DNA from: Synechococcus sp. JA-3-3Ab
Lineage (GTDB): Bacteria; Cyanobacteriota; Cyanobacteriia; Thermostichales; Thermostichaceae
DNA: 64,000 bases
Assembly (NCBI RefSeq): GCF_000013205.1
Contig: NC_007775.1
Span: forward strand, 2,501,001-2,565,000
Direction: 5' to 3'
Within the stretch, counting starts at the first letter, position 1; every line of letters begins with the position of its first letter. Positions 25,051 to 34,267 of the stretch are shown here, piece after piece. The notes under the pieces are model-generated. The model did no database searches and was not told the DNA's origin. It saw nothing but the letters and a program-made list of their open reading frames with translations. The translations under genes and the position numbers were made by a program.

Positions 25051-26241
25051 ATGGAAGTTCCCGCCCTTCGCCCTGCCGTTCAAGCCTTACAGCCGGAGTT
25101 GGTGACCTGGCGCCGCCACCTGCACAAGTATCCAGAGCTGGGTTTCCAGGAGAAGCAAACCGCCGCCTACATCAGCCACCGCCTGAGAAGTTGGGGGATC
25201 CCGCACCAGACCGGCATCGCCCACACCGGCATTGTGGCCACCATCGCGGGAGAAGAGCCAGGGCCGGTTTTGGCGCTGCGGGCCGACATGGATGCCCTAC
25301 CCATTCACGAGGCCAACGAGGTCGAATACCGTTCCGCCATCCCCAACGTTATGCACGCCTGCGGCCATGATGGCCACACGGCCATTGCCCTGGGCACCGC
25401 CAAGCTGCTGCAGCAGCACCGCCAAAGCCTCAGAGGCACCGTCAAAGTTATTTTCCAGCCTGCTGAAGAAGGCCCCGGCGGAGCCAAGCCAATGGTGGAA
25501 GCGGGGGTGCTGAAGAACCCAGATGTAGAAGCCATCCTCGGCTTACACCTGTGGAACAACCGACCTCTGGGCACCATTGGCGTCAAAAGCGGCCCCTCGA
25601 TGGCCTTTGCCGATCGCTTTCAAATCGAGGTCATTGGGCGCGGTGGCCATGCCGCTCTTCCTCAGCAGACGGTGGACGCCATTGTGGTGGGATCCCACAT
25701 TGTGAGCGCTTTGCAGACCATCGTCTCCCGCAACGTGGATCCGCTGCAGCCGGCGGTGGTGACGGTGGGCCGCTTCCGGGCCGGCGACACCTTCAATGTC
25801 ATTGCTCCCCGGGCAGAAATTTGGGGCACCGTGCGCAGCTTTCAGCCGGAAGTGCGGGATTTGCTTGCAAGACGTATAGAAGAAATCGTGGCCGGCATTT
25901 GCCAAGCCTATGGGGCCACCTACGAGTTCCAGTACGAGCGGGGCTATCCGGCGGTTCACAATGACCCGGCCATGGCAGCCCTGGTAGAACAAGCCGCCCG
26001 CCAGCTGTTCGGTTCAGAAGCGGCGATTATTCCAGAGATGACCATGGGCGGCGAGGACGTCTCGTTTTTCCTCAACGAGGTGCCCGGCTGCTACTTTTTC
26101 CTGGGATCCGCCAACCCTGCCAAAGGGCTAGATTATCCCCATCACCATCCCCGCTTTGACTTTGACGAAGCTGCCCTCGGCATTGGGGTAGAGCTGTTCT
26201 TGCGCTGCATTGAAAACTACACTGGAAAGACTTTGGATTAA
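25051..26241 (+). CDS. M20D metallopeptidase (N-acyl-amino acid/hippurate amidohydrolase)
   Basis: A 396-residue zinc hydrolase of the HipO/AbgA group, which removes acyl groups from N-acylated amino acids or related amides. Motifs are WRRHLHKYPELGFQE, LALRADMDALPIHE, MHACGHDGHTAIALG (Cys and His metal ligands), FQPAEEGPGGAKPMVEAG (catalytic Glu pair), ILGLHLWNNRPLGTIG and MTMGGEDVSFFLNEVPGCYF, with a final HHPRFDFDE. The dimerisation insert (FQIEVIGRGGHAALPQQTVD) is normal. The precise substrate cannot be read from the sequence. No neighbour is co-oriented close by. Confidence 0.92.
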   Translation: MEVPALRPAVQALQPELVTWRRHLHKYPELGFQEKQTAAYISHRLRSWGIPHQTGIAHTGIVATIAGEEPGPVLALRADMDALPIHEANEVEYRSAIPNVMHACGHDGHTAIALGTAKLLQQHRQSLRGTVKVIFQPAEEGPGGAKPMVEAGVLKNPDVEAILGLHLWNNRPLGTIGVKSGPSMAFADRFQIEVIGRGGHAALPQQTVDAIVVGSHIVSALQTIVSRNVDPLQPAVVTVGRFRAGDTFNVIAPRAEIWGTVRSFQPEVRDLLARRIEEIVAGICQAYGATYEFQYERGYPAVHNDPAMAALVEQAARQLFGSEAAIIPEMTMGGEDVSFFLNEVPGCYFFLGSANPAKGLDYPHHHPRFDFDEAALGIGVELFLRCIENYTGKTLD

Positions 26242-26304
26242 AGGGGGCACTTCCCAAAAAAGCTGTGACCATTTGAATAAGCCGTTCGCTACGTCAAATC
26301 CTAG

Positions 26305-26373
26305 CTCCCCTCTCCCTCAGGGAGAGGGGCTGGGGGTGAGGGATACCCTCTGGGAGAGGGGCCGGGGGTGAGG
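26305..26373. repeat. GC-rich palindromic intergenic repeat, copy B and half copy
   Basis: 26305-26341 repeats the unit seen at 19779-19815 almost exactly (CTCCCCTCTCCCT...GGCTGGGGGTGAGG). It is followed at once by a second, shorter half unit (GGGAGAGGGGCCGGGGGTGAGGG, to 26373). It lies between the ends of two convergent genes. This is probably a dispersed REP-like element. Confidence 0.7.
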
Positions 26374-26384
26374 GGAGACTCCCT

Positions 26385-27008
26385 CTAGGGCCGAAGTAGG
26401 TCGGCGGATCCAGCGCCGGGAATCGGCAAGCGTTCCAGCGGTTTTGGGGTGGCAGGAGCGGGGACAGGATTCAAGTCGGCGGGAATGTACAGGGGCTTGG
26501 GATCGGGATCCCCGCCGAAGGCGAGCACAAGCTCCCGCAGCAGGGCCTGTCGCTGTTGCCGGCTCAGGGCTTGCACGGCTGCCTTGTCTTGGGCATAGGG
26601 GTTGACCGTCAGCCGCTCGGCACCGGGGTAGCGCTGGGCAACTATCGGCTCGTTGGCGTCCAGATAGTCTGCTAGCGTCAGTTGCCAGTCAAAGCGGTCG
26701 GTAGGAGAGCGACCGACCACCTGCAAGTGATAGACCATCATCCGCCGCACCAAGGTATCTTCCTCAGGCGCGGGGCCGCCGTCATTGGGGTTCACGGGGG
26801 TATAGGTGTTTTCCAGAGGCAGATCTGGCAAGGCCTCGTAGACCTGCCGCGCCGCCTCAGGGATCAGCCGCAACTGGGCATAGGCAGGGCCGGATCCCAG
26901 CAGGGCCACAGCGGCAATGCCCACCCAGCCTCGCCAAAGAGCTTGCTTTTTCACCACGACTTTCTTCTCCACCGGTAGCAAACCATCGCTCAAATTTTTG
27001 AGCGGCAA
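26385..27008 (-). CDS. Exported protein of unknown function
   Basis: A 207-residue protein with a signal peptide (ALWRGWVGIAAVALLGSGPAYA-Q). The mature part is mainly charged and helical in the middle (TDRFDWQLTLADYLDANEP, AALSRQQRQALLREL-like region) and Pro-rich at the C-terminus (PVPAPATPKPLERLPIPG). I do not recognise the family. The TTG start at 27008 has AGGAG at a plausible distance; a GTG twelve codons later is an alternative. Confidence 0.6.
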   Translation of the reverse strand: MPLKNLSDGLLPVEKKVVVKKQALWRGWVGIAAVALLGSGPAYAQLRLIPEAARQVYEALPDLPLENTYTPVNPNDGGPAPEEDTLVRRMMVYHLQVVGRSPTDRFDWQLTLADYLDANEPIVAQRYPGAERLTVNPYAQDKAAVQALSRQQRQALLRELVLAFGGDPDPKPLYIPADLNPVPAPATPKPLERLPIPGAGSADLLRP

Positions 27009-27171
27009 CTCTTATCTCTCCTGATTGGAAAGAGCTTGGGATCCCAGAGCAGTTGGGAAGCGTTGCAATCTAGACATGGACATGAACCATTCTAAGCTGC
27101 ATAGATTTTTTTGGCTCAGCGTTTATAGACAGGATAGCCGGCTGCCAATTGACCCCAGCTTTTAACGATCT

Positions 27172-28896
27172 CTAGTCAATGCTCAATCCCTCGACCACCT
27201 GAGGCTGAGAACGTGGCCTGAGAGGGGCAGATTGGGCTACGCGATCCTGTCGTCGGTGGGGCTGAAAGTGATTTTGCCACAAGCCGAGGATATCAAGTGT
27301 TTCGCCACCATGCTGGGTGTAGCGCTGCCGTACTTTACACAGAACAGGGGTATTGACACACACGCCGGAGACAATCACCTGACCCTTGCTCAAAGCCGGC
27401 AATTCCTGTAACAAATCCCGTCCGGCAGCCTCAACACTGTGGCGCAGATTTTCTTGATCGGAAGGGTTGACAATTCGCATCAAAAATTGGCTCATGCATT
27501 GCGATAGAATGTCCGAGTCCAGCTTGCCGGGGCGTTGCGTGATTAGACCTACTCCTAAGCCAAACTTCCGCCCTTCGCTGAGAATGGTGCGCAACACCTG
27601 CTTGCAGCGGGAGGGCTCGTGGGCAGGGGCAAAGCGATGGGCCTCTTCCAACAAGATAAAAACAGGATAGGGCAGGTAATTTTCATCCCCCGGTTGGATC
27701 TTGCCTTTATGGGTGTTAATGCGGGCGTAATTGGCCTGGCGCAGGATGGCGGCGGCAATGACTTGCTGCTCTTCCTGGCTAATCTCGTGCATCTGCAAAA
27801 TGGTTACCTGCCCTGGCTCAAACAAATCCTTGGGGGCCAGGTGTTCCACATTGCTAAAGTAGGGAGAGCGATCGATCTGCTCTAGCTTCCACTCCAAAGC
27901 AGCGGCTGAGGATCCCCGGGATCCGTCCTCTGCCGAATCTTCTTCGTTGACGGTGTCGATCAGATCCCGAATTGTCCAACGTAGTGGATTGAACTGGGTA
28001 ACCTTGCGGAAAGCTTTCTCTAGGAAAGATTTCTGCCGGTCGGTGGTCTCTGGCAAGAGGGTAAGGATATCGAAAAAGTTGAGAGAAGACACGCGGATCT
28101 TGATTTCCTGTGGGGAGAGAACCTTAACCTTAGGGCGGTAGCCGTCTTCGCCCAAAAACTTGGGGTGGGACTGCATCTCTGCCAGTGTATGGTATTCCCC
28201 ATGGGGATCAAAAATGAGAACAGCAGCCCGGTTTTTGGGCAACATCAGCTCTTCAATCAAGACCCCCGCCGTGTAGGATTTTCCGGATCCCGTCCCCGCC
28301 AAAATAGCCAGATGGGTGCTAACCATTTCCTTGACATCCAGCACCACGGGCACCGCTCCCTCGTCGCGCAACAACAGGCTGCCCAAGTGAGCGCCCCCAA
28401 CGGCTGTTTCATCTCGTTTGTTCAAAATCGATTTCAGCAGACGATTGGAGGCCAAAAAGACTTTGGCACCGGGATCCGGAGGGCGACGGGGGTTAATAAA
28501 GCCCATGGCGCGGTGAAAATAGCCGATGACCTCGACGGTAACTGCGTAGATTTCCGGGTTGGGGTGGGTAAAGCCCACCAAAGCCACAATGGTGCTGGGA
28601 TCGATCTCGGTGTCGGCAAAGATGCGATCGGGAATGTGATCCAAGAGCTGGACTTGCCTGATCTTGCCGAGAATTTTCAGGGTTTGGGACTGGGTATCCT
28701 GAACCTCATAGTAGACAAAATCGCCTACTCTTACAGCTTGGGTATTGGAGGTGATAAAAACATACTGGTTGGAGGTTTCACCGGGGCCCTTGACAGTGCC
28801 GATTACTTCTGGGGCCTCTTCATCGGAGGAGAAGACAGCTTTTGGATAGTGTCCATTGTCAAGAGACTGGGCGATCCCTACAGTTTTTTTGGTCAT
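27172..28896 (-). CDS. herA: HerA-like hexameric DNA translocase/helicase
   Basis: A 574-residue ATPase of the FtsK-HerA superfamily. An N-terminal HAS-barrel-type region (EVIGTVKGPGETSNQYVFIT) leads into the RecA-like motor: Walker A LAGTGSGKSYTA at about 199-210, a FDPHGEYHTL motif, Walker B VFILLEEAHRFAP at about 412-424, and a GLGVGLITQRPGKLD sensor segment near the arginine-finger area. HerA forms a ring that pumps DNA into its partner nuclease NurA for strand resection. Its ATG overlaps the stop of the preceding gene (TGATG), and it is the last gene of the sbcD-sbcC-nurA-HAS-herA operon. Confidence 0.92.
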   Translation of the reverse strand: MTKKTVGIAQSLDNGHYPKAVFSSDEEAPEVIGTVKGPGETSNQYVFITSNTQAVRVGDFVYYEVQDTQSQTLKILGKIRQVQLLDHIPDRIFADTEIDPSTIVALVGFTHPNPEIYAVTVEVIGYFHRAMGFINPRRPPDPGAKVFLASNRLLKSILNKRDETAVGGAHLGSLLLRDEGAVPVVLDVKEMVSTHLAILAGTGSGKSYTAGVLIEELMLPKNRAAVLIFDPHGEYHTLAEMQSHPKFLGEDGYRPKVKVLSPQEIKIRVSSLNFFDILTLLPETTDRQKSFLEKAFRKVTQFNPLRWTIRDLIDTVNEEDSAEDGSRGSSAAALEWKLEQIDRSPYFSNVEHLAPKDLFEPGQVTILQMHEISQEEQQVIAAAILRQANYARINTHKGKIQPGDENYLPYPVFILLEEAHRFAPAHEPSRCKQVLRTILSEGRKFGLGVGLITQRPGKLDSDILSQCMSQFLMRIVNPSDQENLRHSVEAAGRDLLQELPALSKGQVIVSGVCVNTPVLCKVRQRYTQHGGETLDILGLWQNHFQPHRRQDRVAQSAPLRPRSQPQVVEGLSID

Positions 28897-29489
28897 CAGC
28901 GCATCGCTCCTACGGTCATTTTCCAGGCCAGTTCTTTGCTTAGAATTTGCAGGGCCCGCCGTTGAGCCGGATCGGAAAACATGGGTATGATATCATTCAA
29001 GACTTGATAAACAAGGTGGTCGGCAAAGTTGCCGCCGCTGCTCAAGAGCAATCCATAATACGAAAATTGGGTTTGACCTTGGGGATCTTGGTGAAAACGT
29101 AGGATTTCTTCTTGGCTCATGCGAAAAACGGGCGTGTTCACAGGCACCACCACGCGCGGGATCCCTTGCCGGCCACAGCCCCGCTCTTCGTCCAAAGCTC
29201 CGATGAGAACCACCGAAAGCAGCGTGCGCACCTCGTTTTGTAAATCGGGGGAAAAATAGGGATCCGGCTGGCTGGAGAGGCGCGGGCCGGAGTTGAGAAA
29301 GAGCGGGTTTACAATTTGGGTGTTATAGACCAGACCTACAGCCCAGTGCCGTTGATCATTCTCCAGCTTAACAAAGCTGCCAAAGCCATAGTCATCAGGA
29401 GAGGGAGGATTTTTGACTTCTAGGGCGTCATCCACCTGCACTACGTAGTCGCAGTGATTGTTGGAGCGAACCACCTTGCCCAATCTCAT
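28896..29489 (-). CDS. HAS-barrel-like protein of the HerA-NurA operon
   Basis: A 197-residue protein lying between nurA and herA, overlapping nurA by 4 bases and herA by one. It begins RLGKVVRSNNHCDYVVQVDD and goes on to GSFVKLENDQRHWAVGLVYN, which resembles the HAS barrel, the small beta-barrel normally found at the N-terminus of HerA and ATP synthase subunits. The rest is unfamiliar and more helical towards the end (DPAQRRALQILSKELAWKM). The tight coupling to nurA and herA suggests it is a subunit or regulator of their complex. No enzymatic motif is visible. Confidence 0.75.
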   Translation of the reverse strand: MRLGKVVRSNNHCDYVVQVDDALEVKNPPSPDDYGFGSFVKLENDQRHWAVGLVYNTQIVNPLFLNSGPRLSSQPDPYFSPDLQNEVRTLLSVVLIGALDEERGCGRQGIPRVVVPVNTPVFRMSQEEILRFHQDPQGQTQFSYYGLLLSSGGNFADHLVYQVLNDIIPMFSDPAQRRALQILSKELAWKMTVGAMR

Positions 29490-30679
29490 CGGACTCGCCT
29501 CCGCTGCAGTTTACTCACCGTTTTCCGAGATAACCTGAGGTTGAGCTTCTCGCGGCTTGCCCAATCTTGCATCAGGCGCAGGAAAAGGTTGCGATCCTCA
29601 TTGCGAATAACGGCTATTTGATCGGCTGTCTCTAACACATAGGGATAGCCTCTACCAATGATGACCTCGCAGCGCACCAGATCCACGACCCAGTCCAAAA
29701 GTCCTGCCTCGTAAACCCAAACCGGTATCTCCAGCCGGGCCGGAAAGTTGTCGTTGGTGCGCAAATAAACAAATCCCACTCGCTCTCGCATTTCTTGGTA
29801 AGAGTTGAGGATCCCATCTTGAGGGTTAAGGCTGCCGCCGCGAGCACAGATAAAAAAAGGGGTGCGCTCCCCCCACTCCAGCCACGGGCTGAGGAGTTGG
29901 GCATCGTGAAGCTGAGGAGCTTCAGGAAGATCGAAGCAATGCCGCAGCAATGTCACCAGATCTGAGGTATAGGTAGTGTCGATGTAGGCCACAACAGGGA
30001 TCTGGTTTTGCTCGCTGGCCCGCAGCACCTGGAGTAAACATTGTACGTAGAAATCTCGGCTTTCTGGCTCAAGGGCTTCCGCAAAGGTAGCCACCAGAGC
30101 CCCATCTAAAAAGGCCAACTTTCGGGATCCAGGCTGAGCTCCCCGGATATATTCCACCAGCTTTTCTGTTTCCATTTGGAAGCGACGCATGTTGACGACG
30201 CGCTCTTTGGGCTCGCCGCTGCTATCGGATCCCAAATCCTTTGGAGTCAGTACATCGACTTGAATATCTTTTTCGTACAGGCCTTGGGCACAGTGATGAT
30301 TCTCATACCAGCCGATCTGCACCAAGGCCACCGGAATTGACAGATCCTTGCTGGGATAGATTTGGGATCCATCTACTGCAAAGGTGGAAATATTTTTAAT
30401 AATCGACCTTGCCCATTCATCGCTTTCCTCATGGCTAGTCCATGCCTGTTCAAAAGGAACTGACCAACTGGAGTAAAGATCCCACTCTTGAGTAGGTAGA
30501 GCACCCGGAAAGTCCAAGGGCGCTATTTTTTCGGCAATCTCTGCGCTCGACCACTGGCACAATCTTTCCATGGCCTGCCGATATCCCTCTCTGCGCTCCG
30601 ATAGCCCTTGATCAAAAGTGACGAAAGCCTCCCGCTTTTGCTGCAATACTGCCAGAACCCGGTCAGCTCTAAATACCAT
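29486..30679 (-). CDS. nurA: NurA-type nuclease
   Basis: A 397-residue protein with the NurA pattern: FAVDGSQIYPS (about 100-110) with the first metal-binding Asp, LAFLDGALVATFAEAL (about 188-203) with the second, and IPVVAYIDTTYTSDL (about 227-241) with a third acidic residue. NurA is a dimeric Mn-dependent nuclease that sits under the HerA ring and degrades the 5' strand at DNA ends. It overlaps the upstream rad50-like gene by 11 bases and the downstream HAS-barrel gene by 4. The protein is within the usual length for bacterial NurA. Context strongly supports the call. Confidence 0.88.
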   Translation of the reverse strand: MVFRADRVLAVLQQKREAFVTFDQGLSERREGYRQAMERLCQWSSAEIAEKIAPLDFPGALPTQEWDLYSSWSVPFEQAWTSHEESDEWARSIIKNISTFAVDGSQIYPSKDLSIPVALVQIGWYENHHCAQGLYEKDIQVDVLTPKDLGSDSSGEPKERVVNMRRFQMETEKLVEYIRGAQPGSRKLAFLDGALVATFAEALEPESRDFYVQCLLQVLRASEQNQIPVVAYIDTTYTSDLVTLLRHCFDLPEAPQLHDAQLLSPWLEWGERTPFFICARGGSLNPQDGILNSYQEMRERVGFVYLRTNDNFPARLEIPVWVYEAGLLDWVVDLVRCEVIIGRGYPYVLETADQIAVIRNEDRNLFLRLMQDWASREKLNLRLSRKTVSKLQRRRVR

Positions 30680-33600
30680 AGGTGGGATCCCTCCTCATCT
30701 GGCCAGAGCCAGCGTGCCTCTCCACCCGAATGATGTTCTCCGTTACTTGCTCAAAGGTATCGTCGTGGCTGATCACAAATAGCTGCTCAAAAGAGCGCAA
30801 ATTGGTAATGGACTCGGCCAATCGCTGTCGGCGCTGGGCGTCCATGTTGGTGGTGGGCTCGTCGAAGAAGGCAATATCCAACTGTCCTAACACCTTGAGC
30901 AAGGCTAGGCGAACTGCCAGAGCTGCCGACATCTGCTCTCCTCCAGAAAGGCTGGCAAAACGTCGTTTGGGGCCGCCTCCCTCTTGAACGCGGATCTCGT
31001 AGTCGGCCTCCCAGGTGAGGGCAACATTGGGGCGGTTGAGGATTTCCCGGAAGAGGTGATCGGCAATGTTGTTGATCTGCTGTAGATAGTATTGGGTAAT
31101 TTGAGGGCCAGCCTTTTTGTAGGTATCTCGGCTAAACTTAATGAAGCGATGCAGACGCTCTTTCTCGATTCGTTGCGTCTCGACTTGTTTTAAGGTTTCT
31201 CTCACCCGCTCCAGTTGCTGTAACCTTTCCTGGATTTTCTGTAGTTGAGGGGCAAGGCTTTCCAGGCGAGCTTGAGCCTCGGCCTTTTGAATTTCGGTGG
31301 CCTGCAAAAGGGAGCGCAGACGTTGGTGCTCCTGAGGCTGATAGAGGGAAGCCAAAGGATCCCGCTGTGCCCGCAATTGGGACAGTTGGGTTTGCAATGC
31401 TTGCTGTTGCGCCTTCAGTTCACTGAGCTTCCGTTCTCGTTGGGGGAGCAGTTTGGCAATAGGCTCCAGACCTAGATATTGCTCGTGATCCGCTCGGTAG
31501 TGTTCGCGCTGTTCTTGCAGGGATCCCAGCTCTCGATCCAGGTGTTCGGTTTGCAGCAGCGCTTCCTCGAGGGGGCGGAGTGCTGCCTCCAAATCCTGGA
31601 TTTGCTGTAGGCAACCTGCCTGCGTTTGCAGGTACTGTCTTTCCAGCTTGAGCTCCGCTTTCAGCCACTCAGCCCGGCTTCTCGGATCCCCCAGGGACTT
31701 CAAGGTTTCGGCGGCTTTTACAATTTGGGCTTGCAGGTAATCTTTGGATCCCTCTATTTTCTCCCAGCGATCAATTTGGGCTTGTTTTTCCTGCTTAGCT
31801 TGCTGGATCTGTTCTAGAGCCAACTGAGCTGTTTGCAGTTCATCTTTTCGTTGTGGCAAACTTTGGACAAGTGGTTGCATACGGATAACGGTTTCATAGC
31901 TGTTGCGATGGCAACTCTGCTCCTCCCGTAAAGCGGCAATTCTCTCGTCTAGATCGGCAAGGGGCTGAAGCTGCTGCTCTAGGGCTTGTATCTGTTGTTG
32001 AAGTTGCTGGATGCTGGCTACAACTTGCTGGTACTCTTGCTCAACTCTCGGCTTATTGTTGAGCTCCTTTTCCAGGCGCTGGATTTGCCCCCTGGGATCC
32101 CCCAGTGCCTGCAGCGCTTGGCCAATTTCCTGTTGTTGCCGAAGAAAGTCTGGCTCTGCCTCGAGGCTCCACTGAAGATCCTCAATTTTGCTCTGGCGTT
32201 CGTTTTGCCATTGCAGCAACTGTTGAATTTGAGCTTCTAACTCGGGAATCTGCGCCGTTAAGCCCAGCAGGGGCTGCAAAGTCTTGAGTTGCTCCTGGAT
32301 ATCAGCCAGTTGCTGGCGTAGCTGAGGCTCGCAAGTTTGGGGGGAAAGATCCTGTAGGATTTGTTGGATGGATTGCAGTAACTGTTGGCTGAGGGCTGAA
32401 GACTGGGCCAGAACTTGCGGGATCCGCTGCCATAGAGGTTGGAGTTGCGGATAACTCTGTTGGCAAGCGGCCAGCTCCTCCACAAGAGTTTGAATGCTGC
32501 GGTTGTGCTGGGCCAGTTGGTGAGAGCCCTGCTCGAAAAGGGCTTGGAGTTCCCGCTGAAATTGCCGCGCCGCGGCTAGGCGGCTGAGCTGAGTTTGCAG
32601 TCGCTCTTGTTGAGCCTCCAGGAGGGGAATCTTGGCTACGTGCTCTCGATCGGCCTGTCGCTGTCGAAGCTGCAGCCGCAACTGTTCCAACTGGGCCCGG
32701 CCCTGTTCCTGTTCTGTTTCTCTCTGTCTTAGCTCTAGGCGCAGGGCCTGAAAAGAGGCCAACTTCTGGCCAATTTGAGAGTACCGTTGTTCCAGGACGG
32801 TTTGCTTTTCGCAGAGCGTTTGCAGGTGTAGCTTTTCCTCCTCGATTTTCTGGAAGAGTTGGAGCTGCTGTCGATACTCAGATTCTCGCAGTTGGAGTTG
32901 GTGGAGCTGCTGCCGTAAAGTTTCCCGCTGAGCTGTCAAGGTCTGCCGTGTTCGTCGCAACGCCTCTTGCTCTGCCACCCAAGCCTCCAACTCCAGATAA
33001 CGCCTGTAGGCCGATTCGTGCTGTTGACAGATGGCCTGCGCCTGTTCAGCCTCTTGGACGCGGCTTTGCAGCAGTTGACAGCGCCCGGCGTGGGCTGACC
33101 ATTCTCCCTGAAGCTGCTCCCATTCGCGGTGCAGTTGGAGCAAGGTGTCGAGCTGCTGAGCCCAATGGCTTTGCCGGCGCTCTAGCTCCTCTTGGGCTTG
33201 AATTTGGGGAGCCAGCTCCTCTAGCTCCTGCTTGCAGCGCTGTTGTTGGCTGAGTTTTTCCTGCAGCCTCGCCAGTTGGTTTTCGAGGTTCTGCTTTTGC
33301 GAGAGCAGGGCCTCCCGCCGCTTCAGCCACTCCAGGCGCTGCTGCCGTTGCTTTTCCAGCTCCCGCAACCGATCTTCTATGGCCAAAAAGCGCTGAGATC
33401 CCTCTTGGTGGTGCTGTTGTTGTGCCTGCGCTCGCTGGGCCTCTGCCCACAGCTTTTCGGCTTGCTCAAGGGCTACTGCCAGCAGGGATCCCTCTTGCTC
33501 CAGTTGAGCAATTTGCCGGTCGAGCGTTTGGATTTGCTCAAGCAGCTTCTCCAGCCGCTCCAGCTCCAGCTTCACCTCGGCCAAGGTATGGGTATGGTGG

Positions 33601-34265
33601 CTTAAGCGCTCCTGCCAGTGGCTCAGTTCTTGCTCGATTCTCTGCTGCTCTACTTGCAGCGGATCCCAGTCTTGCATCTGTTGATGGAGCAGCTCAATTT
33701 GATGCTTGACGGCCAGAACTTGCGCCTCGCTGTATTTTTCAACTGCCAGCAGATCCTTTGCAACTTGCTGGTACTCTTCTACCTTCAAGATGCGGTCGAA
33801 AACTTCTTTCCGCTCCCGACTGGTTTTGAGAAAATCTGCTGTGAAAGTGCCCTGGGGCACCCCAATCGTTGTAGCAAAGAGCCGCGCCAAATCAGTACCG
33901 GCGGGCACACCCAAATGTTGCCTCAGCCACGCTAGCACATCTGCCTTGCGCTCGTAATCTAGGCGCTGCTTCAATTGCGGATCGAAGAGGCGATATCCCT
34001 GCCTGACACTGCGGCGAACGTCGTAGGTGCGCTGATCCCACTGGGAGATAAACTGGACAGTAGCCACCGCATCGCTGGCCCCTGTGCGGATGAGTTCTTC
34101 TTGGTTGTAGGGGCAGTAGTCAAACAAAACCCAGGCGATGGCCTCTAGAATGCTGGTTTTGCCTGCTCCATTTTCTCCACAAATGGCGTTGATACCGGGC
34201 TCAAACTCGAAGAAGGCGTCCTCATGAGACTTGAAGTTCTGCAGAGCCAAAGAGAGGATCCGCAT
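30669..34265 (-). CDS. sbcC: Rad50/SbcC-type SMC-like ATPase without a CxxC zinc hook
   Basis: A 1198-residue DNA-repair ATPase. The N-terminal Walker A is GENGAGKTSILEAI (about 30-43), then come two very long Gln/Glu/Leu-rich coiled coils (about 170-1050), and near the C-terminus the signature LSGGEQMSAALAVRLALL (from about 1106), Walker B FFDEPTTNMD and the H-loop ISHDD. Rad50/SbcC normally has a CxxC zinc hook at the apex of the coils. The few cysteines here are scattered and none are spaced C-x-x-C. Partnership with the adjacent Mre11/SbcD nuclease, two bases upstream, is clear. Confidence 0.93.
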   Translation of the reverse strand: MRILSLALQNFKSHEDAFFEFEPGINAICGENGAGKTSILEAIAWVLFDYCPYNQEELIRTGASDAVATVQFISQWDQRTYDVRRSVRQGYRLFDPQLKQRLDYERKADVLAWLRQHLGVPAGTDLARLFATTIGVPQGTFTADFLKTSRERKEVFDRILKVEEYQQVAKDLLAVEKYSEAQVLAVKHQIELLHQQMQDWDPLQVEQQRIEQELSHWQERLSHHTHTLAEVKLELERLEKLLEQIQTLDRQIAQLEQEGSLLAVALEQAEKLWAEAQRAQAQQQHHQEGSQRFLAIEDRLRELEKQRQQRLEWLKRREALLSQKQNLENQLARLQEKLSQQQRCKQELEELAPQIQAQEELERRQSHWAQQLDTLLQLHREWEQLQGEWSAHAGRCQLLQSRVQEAEQAQAICQQHESAYRRYLELEAWVAEQEALRRTRQTLTAQRETLRQQLHQLQLRESEYRQQLQLFQKIEEEKLHLQTLCEKQTVLEQRYSQIGQKLASFQALRLELRQRETEQEQGRAQLEQLRLQLRQRQADREHVAKIPLLEAQQERLQTQLSRLAAARQFQRELQALFEQGSHQLAQHNRSIQTLVEELAACQQSYPQLQPLWQRIPQVLAQSSALSQQLLQSIQQILQDLSPQTCEPQLRQQLADIQEQLKTLQPLLGLTAQIPELEAQIQQLLQWQNERQSKIEDLQWSLEAEPDFLRQQQEIGQALQALGDPRGQIQRLEKELNNKPRVEQEYQQVVASIQQLQQQIQALEQQLQPLADLDERIAALREEQSCHRNSYETVIRMQPLVQSLPQRKDELQTAQLALEQIQQAKQEKQAQIDRWEKIEGSKDYLQAQIVKAAETLKSLGDPRSRAEWLKAELKLERQYLQTQAGCLQQIQDLEAALRPLEEALLQTEHLDRELGSLQEQREHYRADHEQYLGLEPIAKLLPQRERKLSELKAQQQALQTQLSQLRAQRDPLASLYQPQEHQRLRSLLQATEIQKAEAQARLESLAPQLQKIQERLQQLERVRETLKQVETQRIEKERLHRFIKFSRDTYKKAGPQITQYYLQQINNIADHLFREILNRPNVALTWEADYEIRVQEGGGPKRRFASLSGGEQMSAALAVRLALLKVLGQLDIAFFDEPTTNMDAQRRQRLAESITNLRSFEQLFVISHDDTFEQVTENIIRVERHAGSGQMRRDPTYGI

Positions 34266-34267
34266 GG

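Noticed and set aside
33000-33500. Plus-strand Ala/Leu-rich frames opposite the Rad50 coiled coil
   Set aside because: They are low-complexity complements of Gln/Glu/Leu-rich coiled-coil codons.
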